51,642 nt of DNA from Laspinema olomoucense D3b (GCF_025370785.1 NZ_JAMXFA010000033.1:1-51642), one strand, 5' to 3'. Positions 42,600-51,642 are shown, counted from the first letter of the stretch. Program-made: numbers and translations. Notes: a model not told the origin generated them from the letters alone.

Positions 42600-44627
42600 C
42601 TAACAGTCCTCCCGCCGACCCAAAAGCCAATAGGTCATCATTTCTCCTCTTCCCTTGACCTTGATCGTACCTCTTGGCTCTAGTAAGTATTTATTATGTA
42701 ATTTGAGATAAGTCGCATCGGTGACTTGAATGTATCCCGGTTTCCCGTGGGATTCCATCCTTGAGGCGACATTCACTGCATCACCCCAGAGGTCATAGAT
42801 AAATTTCTTAATCCCAATTACTCCGGCAATTACAGGACCCGTATTAATCCCGATCCGAATTTGTAGAGATTCCCCAAAAATATACTCCACCTCTTGCATA
42901 TAGGCGCGCATATCCAACGCCATGTTAGCGATCGCTTCAGCATGATCCGGTCGAGAAACGGGTAAACCACCCACTACCATGTAGGCATCCCCAATGGTTT
43001 TAATTTTTTCTAAGCCATACTTTTCAGTGAGTTGATCGAAGGCCGAAAAAATTTGGTTCAAACCTGCTACCAATTGCATCGGCTCTATTCGTGCTGAAAT
43101 AGTAGTAAAACCTACGATATCCGCAAACAAAATCGTGGCTTCTTCAAAATGTTCAGCAGGGGATTCATTAGTCCGTATGAGGCGCTCGGCAATTTCCGCA
43201 GGTAAGATATTCAAAAGTAATTGTTCTGACCTTTCTTTTTCTTGGCGCAGTTCTCCAGTTCTTTGATCCACTCTAGCTTCCAACTCTTCATTTGCCAAAT
43301 GGATGGCATCAAGAGAATCCTTCAGTTGTCTGGTCATGCCGTTAAAAACATTGGCTAATTTGCCAAGTTCAACGATGGAACTAACCTCCACTTGTTGGTT
43401 GAGATTGCCCTGCGCGATCGCTTCCGAAGCAATAGTGATCCGCTCCACAGGACGGATAATCCGGCGAGCGGTCAGGATACCCAACACAATTACCAAAATC
43501 AAAGTTGCTAAACAGAGCAGGATTGTAGTCTGAGTATTGGCATTAATCTGCTCCATAAAATCTGCTTCTGGAATAGTCACCACCACTAACCAATCAATAC
43601 CTTTACTATCTCGAAAAGGATCGACTCGGACAAAATAATTTTGACCATCGACGGTAAATTTCAGTTGATCAGATGCTTGGATATTTTTAAAATCATGAAA
43701 CTGCTCTAGCAAAGCTTGACTCGCTTTTTGGGTGATGGCATTGCTACTATTGACAACCTTGAGTCGTTCAGTTCGTTGGGTTGGCGGTTGGGCACCCTTG
43801 TCTGGGTAAGATTGAAAGGGCTTTTCCCCTGTAGAGGTGGCAATCATTTCTCCAGAACGTTCCAGAATAAAACTTTGTCCAGTTTTACCGATTTTAAGTT
43901 GGCTTAAAAAATCCCCAAACATTACCAGATTTAAGCTGGTCATCCACACTCCTTGGAGATCTCCAGTTTTGGTATATATGGGTTTGCCAGCCCCAATGTA
44001 TAGGTATTTACCTGTAACGTGACTAAACACTTTCCCCCAAAAAGCTTGCTTTTGCTGGACTGGAATTGTATAGTAGGAGCGTTTGCGGGGGTCAAAGTTA
44101 GGTTTCCCGACGTTGATAATTTTCCGGCGTTCCCCCTCTGGACTGGCGGTATAGGTAATCACAGCGTAGTTAGTTTCTACCTCCGAAGCACGGATGACGA
44201 GCTGGCCATCATCCTGCCGCTCACCAAGAAACATCTCCTGATTGGCGGCAACAAAAACTGTGGTAGCAACAAGAGGAAAGGCAGGGAGTTGTCCCCACAA
44301 AAACTTCTCTACGTCTCTCCCATTATTAAGATCGATGCGGTTTTGGCTCAGAGCTACATCATAGCTTTCAAACGATTGAAAGGGAATAGCAACCAGATAA
44401 GTTAGATTTTGCTTGATGCGATCGCTAATATCATTCCGCAACTGAGTAGCTACATCATTTACTGCTTTTTGACCGTTTCTATAGGAAAGATAACCAACAA
44501 CAGCCACTGCTCCAAATGTTTGGACCACAAATGGAACAATTAGCATGATTTGTAGGGGAACTTTCCTGAAAAATCCAAGTGATAAGGACCTTCTTGATTT
44601 ACCCAGCATAGCGACTTCTTCCGACAT
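42600..44627 (-). CDS. Membrane adenylate cyclase with Cache sensor and HAMP
   Basis: 675 residues. Membrane helix near 26-48, a ~300-residue periplasmic dCache-like sensor (PFQSFESYDVALSQ; FDPRKRSYYTIPVQQKQAFWGKVF; GKPIYTKTGDLQGVW; FVRVDPFRDSKGIDWLVVVTIPEADF), helix near 368-390, HAMP (about 390-445), a coiled segment ending EQLLLNILP, and a class III cyclase domain (about 480-665). Metal Asp in ILFADIVGFTT and TIGDAYMVVGG; adenine-specific Lys in EKIKTIGD and Asp in FIYDLWGD; Asn/Arg in NVASRM. Should make cAMP in response to an extracellular ligand, possibly an amino acid or other small molecule as for other Cache domains. The catalytic half is very like the cyclase at 3570-5075. Confidence 0.93.
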   Translation of the reverse strand: MSEEVAMLGKSRRSLSLGFFRKVPLQIMLIVPFVVQTFGAVAVVGYLSYRNGQKAVNDVATQLRNDISDRIKQNLTYLVAIPFQSFESYDVALSQNRIDLNNGRDVEKFLWGQLPAFPLVATTVFVAANQEMFLGERQDDGQLVIRASEVETNYAVITYTASPEGERRKIINVGKPNFDPRKRSYYTIPVQQKQAFWGKVFSHVTGKYLYIGAGKPIYTKTGDLQGVWMTSLNLVMFGDFLSQLKIGKTGQSFILERSGEMIATSTGEKPFQSYPDKGAQPPTQRTERLKVVNSSNAITQKASQALLEQFHDFKNIQASDQLKFTVDGQNYFVRVDPFRDSKGIDWLVVVTIPEADFMEQINANTQTTILLCLATLILVIVLGILTARRIIRPVERITIASEAIAQGNLNQQVEVSSIVELGKLANVFNGMTRQLKDSLDAIHLANEELEARVDQRTGELRQEKERSEQLLLNILPAEIAERLIRTNESPAEHFEEATILFADIVGFTTISARIEPMQLVAGLNQIFSAFDQLTEKYGLEKIKTIGDAYMVVGGLPVSRPDHAEAIANMALDMRAYMQEVEYIFGESLQIRIGINTGPVIAGVIGIKKFIYDLWGDAVNVASRMESHGKPGYIQVTDATYLKLHNKYLLEPRGTIKVKGRGEMMTYWLLGRREDC

Positions 44628-45286
44628 GGATATCTACCATAAGTTAAGAGGAATTTAATTGGCATTAATGAAACAGTCCTAGGGATTTGGGAGTGGTAGG
44701 GAAAAGGAATCCATTATTAAGATGGGGCGGGAATTGCATCACACCACTCCCCCAGGCTGTGTCAGTCCAGATTGAACTCAGCGACTACATAAGCTCTAAC
44801 ATACTATTCTCCTCTTCTGCTTGACCATCTTGATCTACGGTATCTATCTGCGGCACAGGTGTAGATTCTTGAATCAGTTATTCTAGCCAGCCTGTCTTAG
44901 CGTCCTTTTCTAAAGGTTAGACTAAGGGAGTGCCACTTAGGAAAGCCTTTTAACAGTGGCTCACCTGCTGGTAGGCCAACTTTGGCTTAGTCTAAACTCC
45001 AGATAAAAAGCTGAAAGCCTTTAGACTGCAGAACTTTATTACATTTATGACAACCGGATCCTGTACCCGTGTTATTTTTTTAAAATCCTCACTAATTTAT
45101 TGCATTAAATCGGGCTACTATTCATCAGTAACCTGAGTAGAAATGCTGGAAATTTTCATCTTCCAACTGGGATTATTCTTGAACAAAACTTCAAAAAAAG
45201 CTATAATATTGAGTTTGGCAGTCAAAGGCGCGATCGCGTCGGAGACCTGACCCATCATCTAGCCTCAAAAAAGGGTAAAGTCAGCC
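44628..45286. other. 659-base divergent region with a structured element
   Basis: No gene seen. It separates the divergent cyclase and putA genes. TTAGACTAAG at 44917-44926 and CTTAGTCTAA at 44986-44995 are perfect inverted arms. Between them are GCCACT (44932-44937) with AGTGGC (44955-44960) and GCCA/TGGC around 44974-44986, giving a possible three-way junction. No match to a riboswitch class I know. Confidence 0.5.
45179..45207 (+). promoter_or_regulatory. Promoter of putA
   Basis: TTGAAC (45179-45184), 17-base spacer, TATAAT (45202-45207). The predicted start near 45214 leaves a leader of about 70 bases before the GTG at 45287. Confidence 0.7.
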
Positions 45287-48265
45287 GTGGTAGTACAAGC
45301 GTCCAAAAACACAACCTACGAAGCCAAAACTCAAGAAATTGCCAAGCAACTCCTGGCGGCAACCCAGGAAAAGCGCTCATTTTTCGCCCAACTGCAAGAC
45401 CAAATGCGCTGGGATGATAAAATACTCGATTGGGCGATGAGCAACCCCGGTTTACGGGTCCAGCTATTTCGCTTTATTGACTGTCTCCCCGCCTTACGAA
45501 GCAAACCAGAAATTGCCCGTCACTTACAAGAATATTTGACGGTGGAAGAAGTCGAACTCCCCGACGCCCTCAAAAAACTAATTGGGTTTAGCGGAGGGGA
45601 CTCAGTTCCCGGTCAAATTGCCGCTACCACCGTATCCACTGCCGTAGAAACCCTGGCACAAAAATACATTTCCGGGGAAAACATTAAGCAAGCCCTCAAA
45701 ACCATTGAACGTCTGCGGAAGGACAAAATGGCCTTTACAATGGACTTGCTTGGGGAAGCAGTGATTACCGAACCTGAAGCGCAATCTTATTTAGAACGCT
45801 ACCTCGATTTGATGACTCAGCTAACCGATGTAGCTAAGAAATGGTCTAAGGTTCCTCAAATTGATGAAGCGGATGGGGAAACCATTCCCCAAGTGCAGGT
45901 TTCAGTCAAATTAACGGCATTTTATTCCCAATTTGACCCGATTGATGCGGAGGGCAGTGAAGCGCGGGTTATCGATCGCATTCGCACCCTCCTACGTCAC
46001 GCTAAAACAGTTGGGGCAGCGGTCCATTTTGATATGGAACAGTATCATTATAAAGACCTCACCCTATCCATTCTTAAGCGATTGCTGATGGAAGAAGAAT
46101 TCCGCACTCGCACGGATATCGGAGTTACCTTGCAAGCCTATTTACGCGATAGTAAGCAAGATTTGCAAGGATTGATTGACTGGGCGAAAGAACGGGGAAA
46201 TCCGGTGACGGTGCGCTTAGTAAAAGGTGCATATTGGGACCAAGAAACCATTAAAGCGATTCAAAAACATTGGCCACAACCTGTTTATAATGATAAAGCA
46301 GCAACCGATGTTAATTTTGAACAGATGACCGAATTACTGCTAGAAAATCATGAGTATCTATATGCGGCAATTGGGTCTCATAATGTCCGATCGCAAGCCC
46401 ATGCGATCGCCATTGCCCAAACCCTGAATATCCCGCGCCGTCGCTTTGAAATGCAAGTGCTTTACGGCATGGGAGATAAACTCGCAAAAGCCTTAGTACA
46501 ACAGGGATACCGAGTGCGCGTTTATTGTCCTTATGGGGATTTACTCCCGGGGATGGCGTATCTAATTCGTCGCTTGTTGGAAAATACCGCTAATAGTTCA
46601 TTTGTGCGGCAAAGTCAGGAAGATCGCCCAATTGAAAGCTTAATCGGACCCCCCCAAACGAATGGAGATGAGGCGATCGCCATTCACAATAAAGCCTTAC
46701 CCAATGCTGCACCCGATCGCGATTATGCTAAGACGAAAGAACGGGAAGAAGCAGCAGCGGCATTAGCCTCCGTTCGTCAACAATTGGGTAAAACTTATTT
46801 GCCTTTAATTAATGGCGATCGCGTCAATGCGCCGAATATTGTTAATTCTGTTAATCCCTCCAATCCTAGCGAAGTGATTGGCAAAATTGGGTTAATGTCC
46901 GTGGAACAAGCCGATCAGGCGATCGCTGCTGCAAAATCCGCCTTAACTCAATGGCGCACCACCCCCGCAGGCGATCGGGCGAACTTGCTTCGCAAAGCCG
47001 GAGAATTAATGGAACAACGCCGCCATGAATTATCCGCCTGGATGGTATTAGAAGTCGGCAAACCCTTACGGGAATGTGATGCAGAAATCTCCGAGGGAAT
47101 TGATTTTTGTCGCTATTATGCCGATGAAATGGAACGACTCAATAGCGGCGTGAATTACGATGTCGCAGGAGAAACCAACCGCTATCATTATCAACCTCGG
47201 GGGATTACCGTTGTTATTTCTCCTTGGAATTTCCCCTTTGCCATTCCCGTTGGCATGACAGTTGCTTCCTTGGTTGCTGGAAATTGCACCTTGTTAAAAC
47301 CGGCGGAAGTTTCATCGGTAATTGCTGCTAAATTTGCCGAAATTTTAGTAGAAGCGGGAATCCCGGCAGGAGTTTTTCAATATATTCCCTGTAAAGGTTC
47401 AAGCGTGGGTTCTCATCTTGTAAAACACCCGGATGTGAATACCATTGTGTTTACCGGGTCCCAAGAAGTCGGCTGTCAAATTTATGCAGAAGCGGCAATT
47501 TTGCAACCGGGACAAAAACACCTGAAAAAGGTGATTGCGGAAATGGGTGGCAAAAATGCCGTGATTGTCGATGAAAGTGCGGACCTCGATCCAGCAGTGG
47601 CAGGGGTGGTGCAATCGGCGTTTGGATATAGTGGACAGAAATGTTCGGCTTGTTCGCGGGTGATTGTGTTAGAACCCGTGTATGAAACCTTTGTGAATCG
47701 GTTAGTGGAAGCGACGCGATCGCTGAATGTGGGAGTGGCTGAGGAACCGAGTACCCAAGTGGGACCCGTGATTGATGCCAATGCACGCGATCGCATTCAA
47801 GGTTATATTGCCAAAGGGAAAGCCGAGGCGGAATTAGTCCTAGAAATGGCAGTTCCTCAGACAGGTTATTTTATTGGACCGACAATTTTTAGTAATGTCA
47901 AACCCGATGCTGCGATCGCCCAAGAAGAGATTTTTGGTCCCGTATTATCGGTAATTCGGGCTAAAGATTTTGATGAAGCGTTAGCCATTGCCAATGGCAC
48001 GAATTTTGCCTTAACTGGCGGGTTATATTCGCGGACTCCTTCTCATATTGAGCGCGCCTACGCCGAATTTGAAGTAGGGAATCTCTATATTAACCGGGGG
48101 ATTACCGGGGCGATCGTGGCGCGGCAACCCTTTGGTGGGTTTAAATTATCGGGAGTGGGTTCCAAAGCAGGAGGACCGGATTACCTCTTGCAATTTTTAG
48201 AACCCCGTCATGTGAGTGAGAACGTCCAGCGGCAAGGATTTGCGCCGATTGAAGGCGTGGATTAA
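45287..48265 (+). CDS. putA: Bifunctional proline dehydrogenase / L-glutamate gamma-semialdehyde dehydrogenase
   Basis: 992 residues. Oxidises proline to glutamate in two steps. FAD-dependent PRODH domain (about 80-460): VSVKLTAFYSQFDPIDAEG, VHFDMEQYHYKDLTLSIL, NPVTVRLVKGAYWDQET, IGSHNVRSQAHAIAIAQ, MQVLYGMGDKLAKALVQQG, RVYCPYGDLLPGMAYLIRRLLEN. ALDH domain (about 510-985): VISPWNFPFAIPVG, FTGSQEVGCQIY, catalytic Glu in IAEMGGKNAVIVDE, catalytic Cys in GYSGQKCSACSRV, EEIFGPVLSVI. No N-terminal ribbon-helix-helix repressor domain. The frame begins with GTG 45287. A good promoter lies 80 bases upstream. Confidence 0.96.
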   Translation: MVVQASKNTTYEAKTQEIAKQLLAATQEKRSFFAQLQDQMRWDDKILDWAMSNPGLRVQLFRFIDCLPALRSKPEIARHLQEYLTVEEVELPDALKKLIGFSGGDSVPGQIAATTVSTAVETLAQKYISGENIKQALKTIERLRKDKMAFTMDLLGEAVITEPEAQSYLERYLDLMTQLTDVAKKWSKVPQIDEADGETIPQVQVSVKLTAFYSQFDPIDAEGSEARVIDRIRTLLRHAKTVGAAVHFDMEQYHYKDLTLSILKRLLMEEEFRTRTDIGVTLQAYLRDSKQDLQGLIDWAKERGNPVTVRLVKGAYWDQETIKAIQKHWPQPVYNDKAATDVNFEQMTELLLENHEYLYAAIGSHNVRSQAHAIAIAQTLNIPRRRFEMQVLYGMGDKLAKALVQQGYRVRVYCPYGDLLPGMAYLIRRLLENTANSSFVRQSQEDRPIESLIGPPQTNGDEAIAIHNKALPNAAPDRDYAKTKEREEAAAALASVRQQLGKTYLPLINGDRVNAPNIVNSVNPSNPSEVIGKIGLMSVEQADQAIAAAKSALTQWRTTPAGDRANLLRKAGELMEQRRHELSAWMVLEVGKPLRECDAEISEGIDFCRYYADEMERLNSGVNYDVAGETNRYHYQPRGITVVISPWNFPFAIPVGMTVASLVAGNCTLLKPAEVSSVIAAKFAEILVEAGIPAGVFQYIPCKGSSVGSHLVKHPDVNTIVFTGSQEVGCQIYAEAAILQPGQKHLKKVIAEMGGKNAVIVDESADLDPAVAGVVQSAFGYSGQKCSACSRVIVLEPVYETFVNRLVEATRSLNVGVAEEPSTQVGPVIDANARDRIQGYIAKGKAEAELVLEMAVPQTGYFIGPTIFSNVKPDAAIAQEEIFGPVLSVIRAKDFDEALAIANGTNFALTGGLYSRTPSHIERAYAEFEVGNLYINRGITGAIVARQPFGGFKLSGVGSKAGGPDYLLQFLEPRHVSENVQRQGFAPIEGVD

Positions 48266-48380
48266 GGAGGATTGAGAAGTCTTGCAGACTGGCGGGGTTT
48301 TGAACCCCTGCCAGTTGCTGCGATACAAGTTTTTTTCCGCTATGAAAGGGGGAAACGACTTCAGTCGTGACGTTGAACTT

Positions 48381-48590
48381 CTCCCCCATCCTCCCCATCC
48401 TCCCCATCTCCCCCATCTCCCCCATCTCCCCCATCTCCCCCATCTCCCCCATCCTCCCCATCTCCCCCATCTCCCCCATCTCCCCCATCTTCCCCATCCT
48501 CCCCATCCTCCCCATCCTCCCCATCTCCCCCATCCACCCCAACTCCCCCATCCACCCCAACTCCCCCATCCACCCCAACTCCCCCATCCA
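48381..48590. repeat. 210-base CCCCATC tandem repeat array
   Basis: The first ~145 bases are imperfect 9-mers alternating CCCCATCTC and CCCCATCCT. The last ~64 bases switch to an 18-base unit, CCCCCATCCACCCCAACT, repeated three and a half times. The minus strand is strongly G-rich with runs of four and five G. Located between the putA stop and the folD start, 70 bases before folD. Open frames through it on both strands are translated repeat, not genes. Confidence 0.9.
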
Positions 48591-48661
48591 GACTATGAGA
48601 CAATCAAGAGAGCAATATTCACCGCTGTAGCCGGAGTGTTCCAGCAACTCCCAAGCCTATC

Positions 48662-49540
48662 ATGTCCAAAACAGCCGTTATCATAGACGGGAAAGCCGTC
48701 GCTGAAAAGATTCAAGGTCAACTGCGATCGCAGGTGGAAGAGTTAGCACAGAAAGCCAGTCGCCCGCCTGGGTTGGCGGTTCTGATGGTGGGGGATAATC
48801 CTGCCTCTGCTGCTTATGTTCGCAACAAGGAACGGTCCTGTGTAAAAGTGGGAATCGCCTCCTACGGACGACATTTCCCCAAGGAAACAACTCAAGAAGA
48901 ATTGATGCAGGCGATCGCCGAACTCAACGAGGACGATCGCGTTGATGGAATTTTGGTACAACTGCCGTTACCGAATCATCTGGATATGGTTGCTGCCATT
49001 AATCACATCCATCCCGATAAAGATGTGGATGGATTGCACCCGGTGAATTTGGGACGGTTGATGCGCGGGGAACCGGGATTATGTAGTTGCACTCCGGCTG
49101 GAGTGATGGCCCTGCTAAGAGAGTATGGCATTGATCCCAAAGGCAAACAAGCGACAATTGTCGGGCGCAGTATCCTGGTTGGCAAACCGATCGCCTTAAT
49201 GTTGTTGGCAGCGGATGCAACAGTCACAATGGCGCATTCGCGATCGCCGGATTTAGGCGCAATTACCCGCAATGCCGATATCCTAGTGGTGGCCGTCGGA
49301 CGTCCTGAACTGATTACCGCTGATATGGTCAAACCCGGGGCGATCGTCATCGATGTTGGCATCAACCGCGTCACCGATTATGAAGGCAAATCCAGGCTAA
49401 CCGGGGATGTCAACTATGACTCCGCCAAAGATGTGGCTGGATTTATCACCCCAGTTCCCGGCGGGGTTGGACCCATGACCGTGACTCTGCTGTTACAGAA
49501 TACTGTAGAGAGTTATATCCGGCGCTTAGGATTAGAGTAA
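48662..49540 (+). CDS. folD: Methylenetetrahydrofolate dehydrogenase / methenyltetrahydrofolate cyclohydrolase
   Basis: 292 residues, full length. Interconverts 5,10-methylene-, methenyl- and 10-formyl-THF using NADP. Catalytic Tyr and Lys in [11 protein letters not shown] (Y-x3-K), [27 protein letters not shown], the Rossmann motif [25 protein letters not shown] and [18 protein letters not shown] are all present. Followed by a strong terminator; monocistronic. Confidence 0.97.
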   Translation: MSKTAVIIDGKAVAEKIQGQLRSQVEELAQKASRPPGLAVLMVGDNPASAAYVRNKERSCVKVGIASYGRHFPKETTQEELMQAIAELNEDDRVDGILVQLPLPNHLDMVAAINHIHPDKDVDGLHPVNLGRLMRGEPGLCSCTPAGVMALLREYGIDPKGKQATIVGRSILVGKPIALMLLAADATVTMAHSRSPDLGAITRNADILVVAVGRPELITADMVKPGAIVIDVGINRVTDYEGKSRLTGDVNYDSAKDVAGFITPVPGGVGPMTVTLLLQNTVESYIRRLGLE

Positions 49541-49558
49541 AGACTGATTTTTGAGAGA

Positions 49559-49605
49559 GGGAGTTCTAAGGGAGCCAAAAGTAGCCCCTTAGAGCTCCCT
49601 TTTTC
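49559..49605 (+). terminator. Rho-independent terminator of folD
   Basis: GGGAGTTCTAAGGG (49559-49572) pairs over 14 bases with CCCTTAGAGCTCCC (49586-49599), one G-U pair, then TTTTTC. Confidence 0.9.
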
Positions 49606-49834
49606 GCCCTATGATTTTCCAAAAAATTCAAGTGGTAAAAATACCTCAAACCCTTACAATAGTTTGAGACTCCAGGAGCAGCAAGCGGCCAAAGTTAGCC
49701 CGGTTGCCAGGTTTAGGGTCAGTCGCCTAGATCACTTGTAAACGGTGCCAAAAGCAGCGTAAGCTCATCATCAATGCCAACCGCCTCCAGCGGTGGAATC
49801 GTCAGCTCATAAGACAAGTACGAGGAAGGAAGGG

Positions 49835-50761
49835 ATGGTTTTAACCAACGATACGGATTCCGCGAGGAAACAATCCGAATTTGATTTATCAACGTATTTA
49901 GGGGAACGGCAGGCTTTGGTAGAAGCTGCACTGGACCAATCTCTGCCGATCAAGCCCCCAGAAACAATTTATGAAGCGATGCGCTATTCCCTGTTGGCGG
50001 GTGGCAAGCGTCTCCGTCCGATTTTGTGTTTAGCCAGTTGTGAACTGGTTGGGGGTACGGTGGAAATGGCGATGCCAACCGCTTGTGCTTTGGAAATGGT
50101 GCATACCATGTCCTTAATCCATGATGACCTTCCGGCGATGGATAATGATGATTATCGCCGGGGTAAGCTGACGAATCACAAGGTTTACGGAGAAGATATC
50201 GCGATTTTGGCGGGTGATGGGTTGTTGGTGTATGCCTTTGAAGTGGTGGCAACTCAAACTCAGAATGTTCCAGCACCTCGGGTTTTGAAGGCGATCGCCC
50301 AATTAGCTCATGCATTTGGGGCAGAAGGGGTCGTTGGGGGCCAAGTGGTAGACTTGCAATGCGAAGGCAAAACTGATACCACCGTGGAAACCCTCCATTT
50401 TATCCACACCCATAAAACCGGGGCTTTACTCGAAGCCTGTGTGGCTTGTGGGGCGATTTTAGGTGGCGCTTCTGATGAGGATTTAGAACGACTCTCCCGG
50501 TATGCCCAAAATATTGGGTTAGCCTTTCAGATCATTGATGATATTCTCGATATTACGAAGACTCAGGAAGAGTTGGGCAAAACCGCAGGAAAAGACTTAC
50601 AAGCGCAAAAGGCAACTTATCCGAGTATTTGGGGGTTAGAAGAATCGACCAGGCAGGCTCAAGCCTTAATTGAGCAGGCTAAGGCAGAATTGGCGAGTTT
50701 TGGAAATAAGGCTCTCCCCCTCCTCACCCTCGCGGACTTTATCACCAACCGCAGTCATTAA
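49835..50761 (+). CDS. crtE: Geranylgeranyl diphosphate synthase (polyprenyl synthetase)
   Basis: 308 residues from ATG 49835, preceded by GAGGAAGGAAGGG; an upstream in-frame start at 49793 is less supported. First aspartate-rich motif [19 protein letters not shown], second [43 protein letters not shown] near the N-terminus, and [19 protein letters not shown] are diagnostic. Condenses IPP units to C20-PP for carotenoids and chlorophyll phytol. 15 bases upstream of the PAP2-like gene, so the two are probably co-transcribed; crtE next to this membrane protein is a recurrent cyanobacterial arrangement (memory). Confidence 0.95.
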   Translation: MVLTNDTDSARKQSEFDLSTYLGERQALVEAALDQSLPIKPPETIYEAMRYSLLAGGKRLRPILCLASCELVGGTVEMAMPTACALEMVHTMSLIHDDLPAMDNDDYRRGKLTNHKVYGEDIAILAGDGLLVYAFEVVATQTQNVPAPRVLKAIAQLAHAFGAEGVVGGQVVDLQCEGKTDTTVETLHFIHTHKTGALLEACVACGAILGGASDEDLERLSRYAQNIGLAFQIIDDILDITKTQEELGKTAGKDLQAQKATYPSIWGLEESTRQAQALIEQAKAELASFGNKALPLLTLADFITNRSH

Positions 50762-50776
50762 AAGGCGCTAAACACC

Positions 50777-51232
50777 ATGCAGGAGATCGGCAATATCATC
50801 GACAACCGCGTGCTGCTGGTTGCAACCCTAGCCTGTTTGATCGCTCAATCAGCGAAGTTAGCGATCGAACTGGCGAGAAATCGCAAGTTTAATTTTCGTA
50901 TTCTAGTGGAAACCGGCGGAATGCCCAGCGCCCATTCGGCGTTGGTTACGGCGTTAGCAACGGGCATCGGACAAACCGCAGGCTGGAATAGTACCGAGTT
51001 TGCCCTGGCTACAATTTTCGCTGTGATCGTGATGTATGATGCCGCCGGAGTCCGACAAGCTGCCGGAAAGCAAGCGCGCATCCTCAACCAAATTGTGGAT
51101 GAGTTTTTTAGCGAAGACCACGATTTGAATGAAGCCCGTTTAAAGGAGCTCCTGGGTCACACTCCGTTTCAGGTGATTGTCGGGGCAATTTTAGGGGTTT
51201 GTATTGCCTATATCGCAGGTCAAACCTATTGA
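50777..51232 (+). CDS. Divergent PAP2 family membrane protein (DUF212)
   Basis: 151 residues. Signature GGMPSAHSALVTALATGIG (about 48-66) corresponds to the PSxH motif of PAP2/haloperoxidase-type phosphatases, and MYDAAGVRQAAGKQARILNQIV (about 91-112) is the family second block. Four hydrophobic helices are predicted. In plants and cyanobacteria relatives are annotated as acid phosphatase/vanadium haloperoxidase-related; activity is unproven. The position just after crtE suggests a role with prenyl diphosphates or lipid phosphates, but this is inference. Confidence 0.9.
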   Translation: MQEIGNIIDNRVLLVATLACLIAQSAKLAIELARNRKFNFRILVETGGMPSAHSALVTALATGIGQTAGWNSTEFALATIFAVIVMYDAAGVRQAAGKQARILNQIVDEFFSEDHDLNEARLKELLGHTPFQVIVGAILGVCIAYIAGQTY

Positions 51233-51271
51233 ATAACCGAACTAATGGGAGACTAAACCCGTTTGAGCCAC

Positions 51272-51314
51272 CTCTGGTCCCCTCCCCAAAACAGGGGGGA
51301 GGGAACCGGAGACT
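51272..51314. repeat. CTCCGGTCCCCTCCCC hairpin between convergent genes
   Basis: CTCTGGTCCCCTCCCC and GGGGGAGGGAACCGGAG face each other across AAAACA. It resembles one arm of the element at 36386-36650 and probably acts as a bidirectional terminator. Confidence 0.6.
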
Positions 51315-51317
51315 GCA

Positions 51318-51642
51318 TTAGTCCAACTGAACGGTGCTGTCTAATAAAATTACGTTACCGCTATCTACGATAGTTGCAAAAAAACCGCGATCGCTCAGGG
51401 TTTGCAAGAGTTCATTGGCCCGGTTTTGTTCTCTGGTCGATGTGGCTAACAGATAAGGTCTTTGTCCATAGGACACTAATCCGATATCGGTTCTCAAGAT
51501 TTGCCACAACTCCGCAGCGACTTGGGGATTACTGAAAAAATCCACCAAGACGGCATAACCGTTTCCCAGGGGTTGCGGATTGTAGGCCCCGGCTGAGGGG
51601 ACGACCGGGAGAGGACTGGGGGTAGCCGCTACACCCGCAGGA
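51318..51642 (-). CDS. SPOR-like protein, 3' part only
   Basis: The frame stays open to the window edge, so the 5' part is missing; about 107 residues are visible. A Pro/Ala/Ser-rich linker (ATPSPLPVVPSAGAYNPQPLG) precedes NGYAVLVDFFSNPQVAAELWQIL, RPYLLATSTREQNRANELLQTLSDRGFFATIVDSGNVILLDSTVQLD. The beta-alpha-beta pattern, with YAVLVDFF and a NRANELLQTLSDRGF helix, resembles a SPOR domain, which binds denuded glycan strands at septa. Similar proteins are conserved hypotheticals in cyanobacteria. Function tentative. Confidence 0.65.
   Translation of the reverse strand, partial: PAGVAATPSPLPVVPSAGAYNPQPLGNGYAVLVDFFSNPQVAAELWQILRTDIGLVSYGQRPYLLATSTREQNRANELLQTLSDRGFFATIVDSGNVILLDSTVQLD

Noticed and set aside
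48381-48590. Possible CRISPR array
   Set aside because: Units are 9 or 18 bases with no unique spacers and no cas genes nearby.
48141-48647. Frames of 80-168 aa through the CCCCATC array on both strands
   Set aside because: Pure translations of the tandem repeat (GEMGEMGRMG, LPHLPHLP, PISPISPI) without a start context; they also overlap putA or folD.

Overview
The window is chromosomal DNA of a cyanobacterium. The HIP1 octamer GCGATCGC and its shorter forms are scattered through genes and gaps. The gene set fits as well: a MEP-pathway ispF, crtE, AMIN-domain amidases, a plsX/fabH/fabD/plsC lipid cluster, LarB, Uma2 and AAA-like proteins, plus interspersed palindromic repeats. The repeat load and gene style suggest a filamentous Oscillatoriales-type organism; that level is inference from memory and the genus is not claimed.

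Layout. 0.2-10 kb: a Uma2 protein, a DHH phosphoesterase/SLOG pair, an HNH protein, a membrane adenylate cyclase, a CHASE4 sensor kinase and alr. 9.5-15.2 kb is the accessory part: an Rpn/PD-(D/E)XK transposase-like nuclease, a hicAB toxin-antitoxin pair, a two-gene unit (HTH-ATPase plus ATPase-vWA fusion), a small self-contained transcription unit with a candidate 60-aa peptide, and an orphan antitoxin-like ORF. 15.3-31.5 kb: mostly housekeeping (COG3146 acyltransferase-like protein, RibD-C reductase, Nudix, tandem cell-wall amidases, deoC, recO, MFS, GT4, Uma2, larB, peptide-binding lipoprotein, ispF). 31.8-36.3 kb: a membrane protein, an orphan ParA, a conserved small protein, a split tRNA-Arg(CCU) and a YdcF-like protein. 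36.3-41 kb: a nested palindromic repeat block and the lipid cluster plsX-fabH-fabD-plsC, all on the minus strand. 41-51.6 kb: a PBP4-type carboxypeptidase, a second adenylate cyclase, putA, a long CCCCATC repeat, folD, crtE, a divergent PAP2 protein and the 3' part of a SPOR-like gene cut by the window edge.

The strongest unusual signal is the tRNA-Arg(CCU) gene at 34599-35590. Its anticodon loop is interrupted right after the anticodon by a 918-base group I intron. The intron carries an intact I-SceI-type LAGLIDADG reading frame in which both catalytic acidic positions appear replaced (Gln and Arg). This suggests a protein kept for splicing help rather than DNA cutting. Second is the HTH-ATPase / ATPase-vWA gene pair at 11006-14282, a candidate signalling or conflict system next to toxin-antitoxin genes. 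Third is the promoter-hairpin-SD-ORF-terminator unit at 14494-14885, which is not a recognised family.

How genes work together. PlsX, FabH, FabD and PlsC link fatty acid initiation to phosphatidate synthesis. IspF and CrtE belong to isoprenoid/carotenoid synthesis. Alr, the two amidases and DacB act on peptidoglycan. Two class III cyclases and the CHASE4 kinase are membrane sensors. PutA and FolD are central metabolism. Start codons were moved from the longest frame wherever a Shine-Dalgarno sequence, family alignment or neighbour spacing argued for it.
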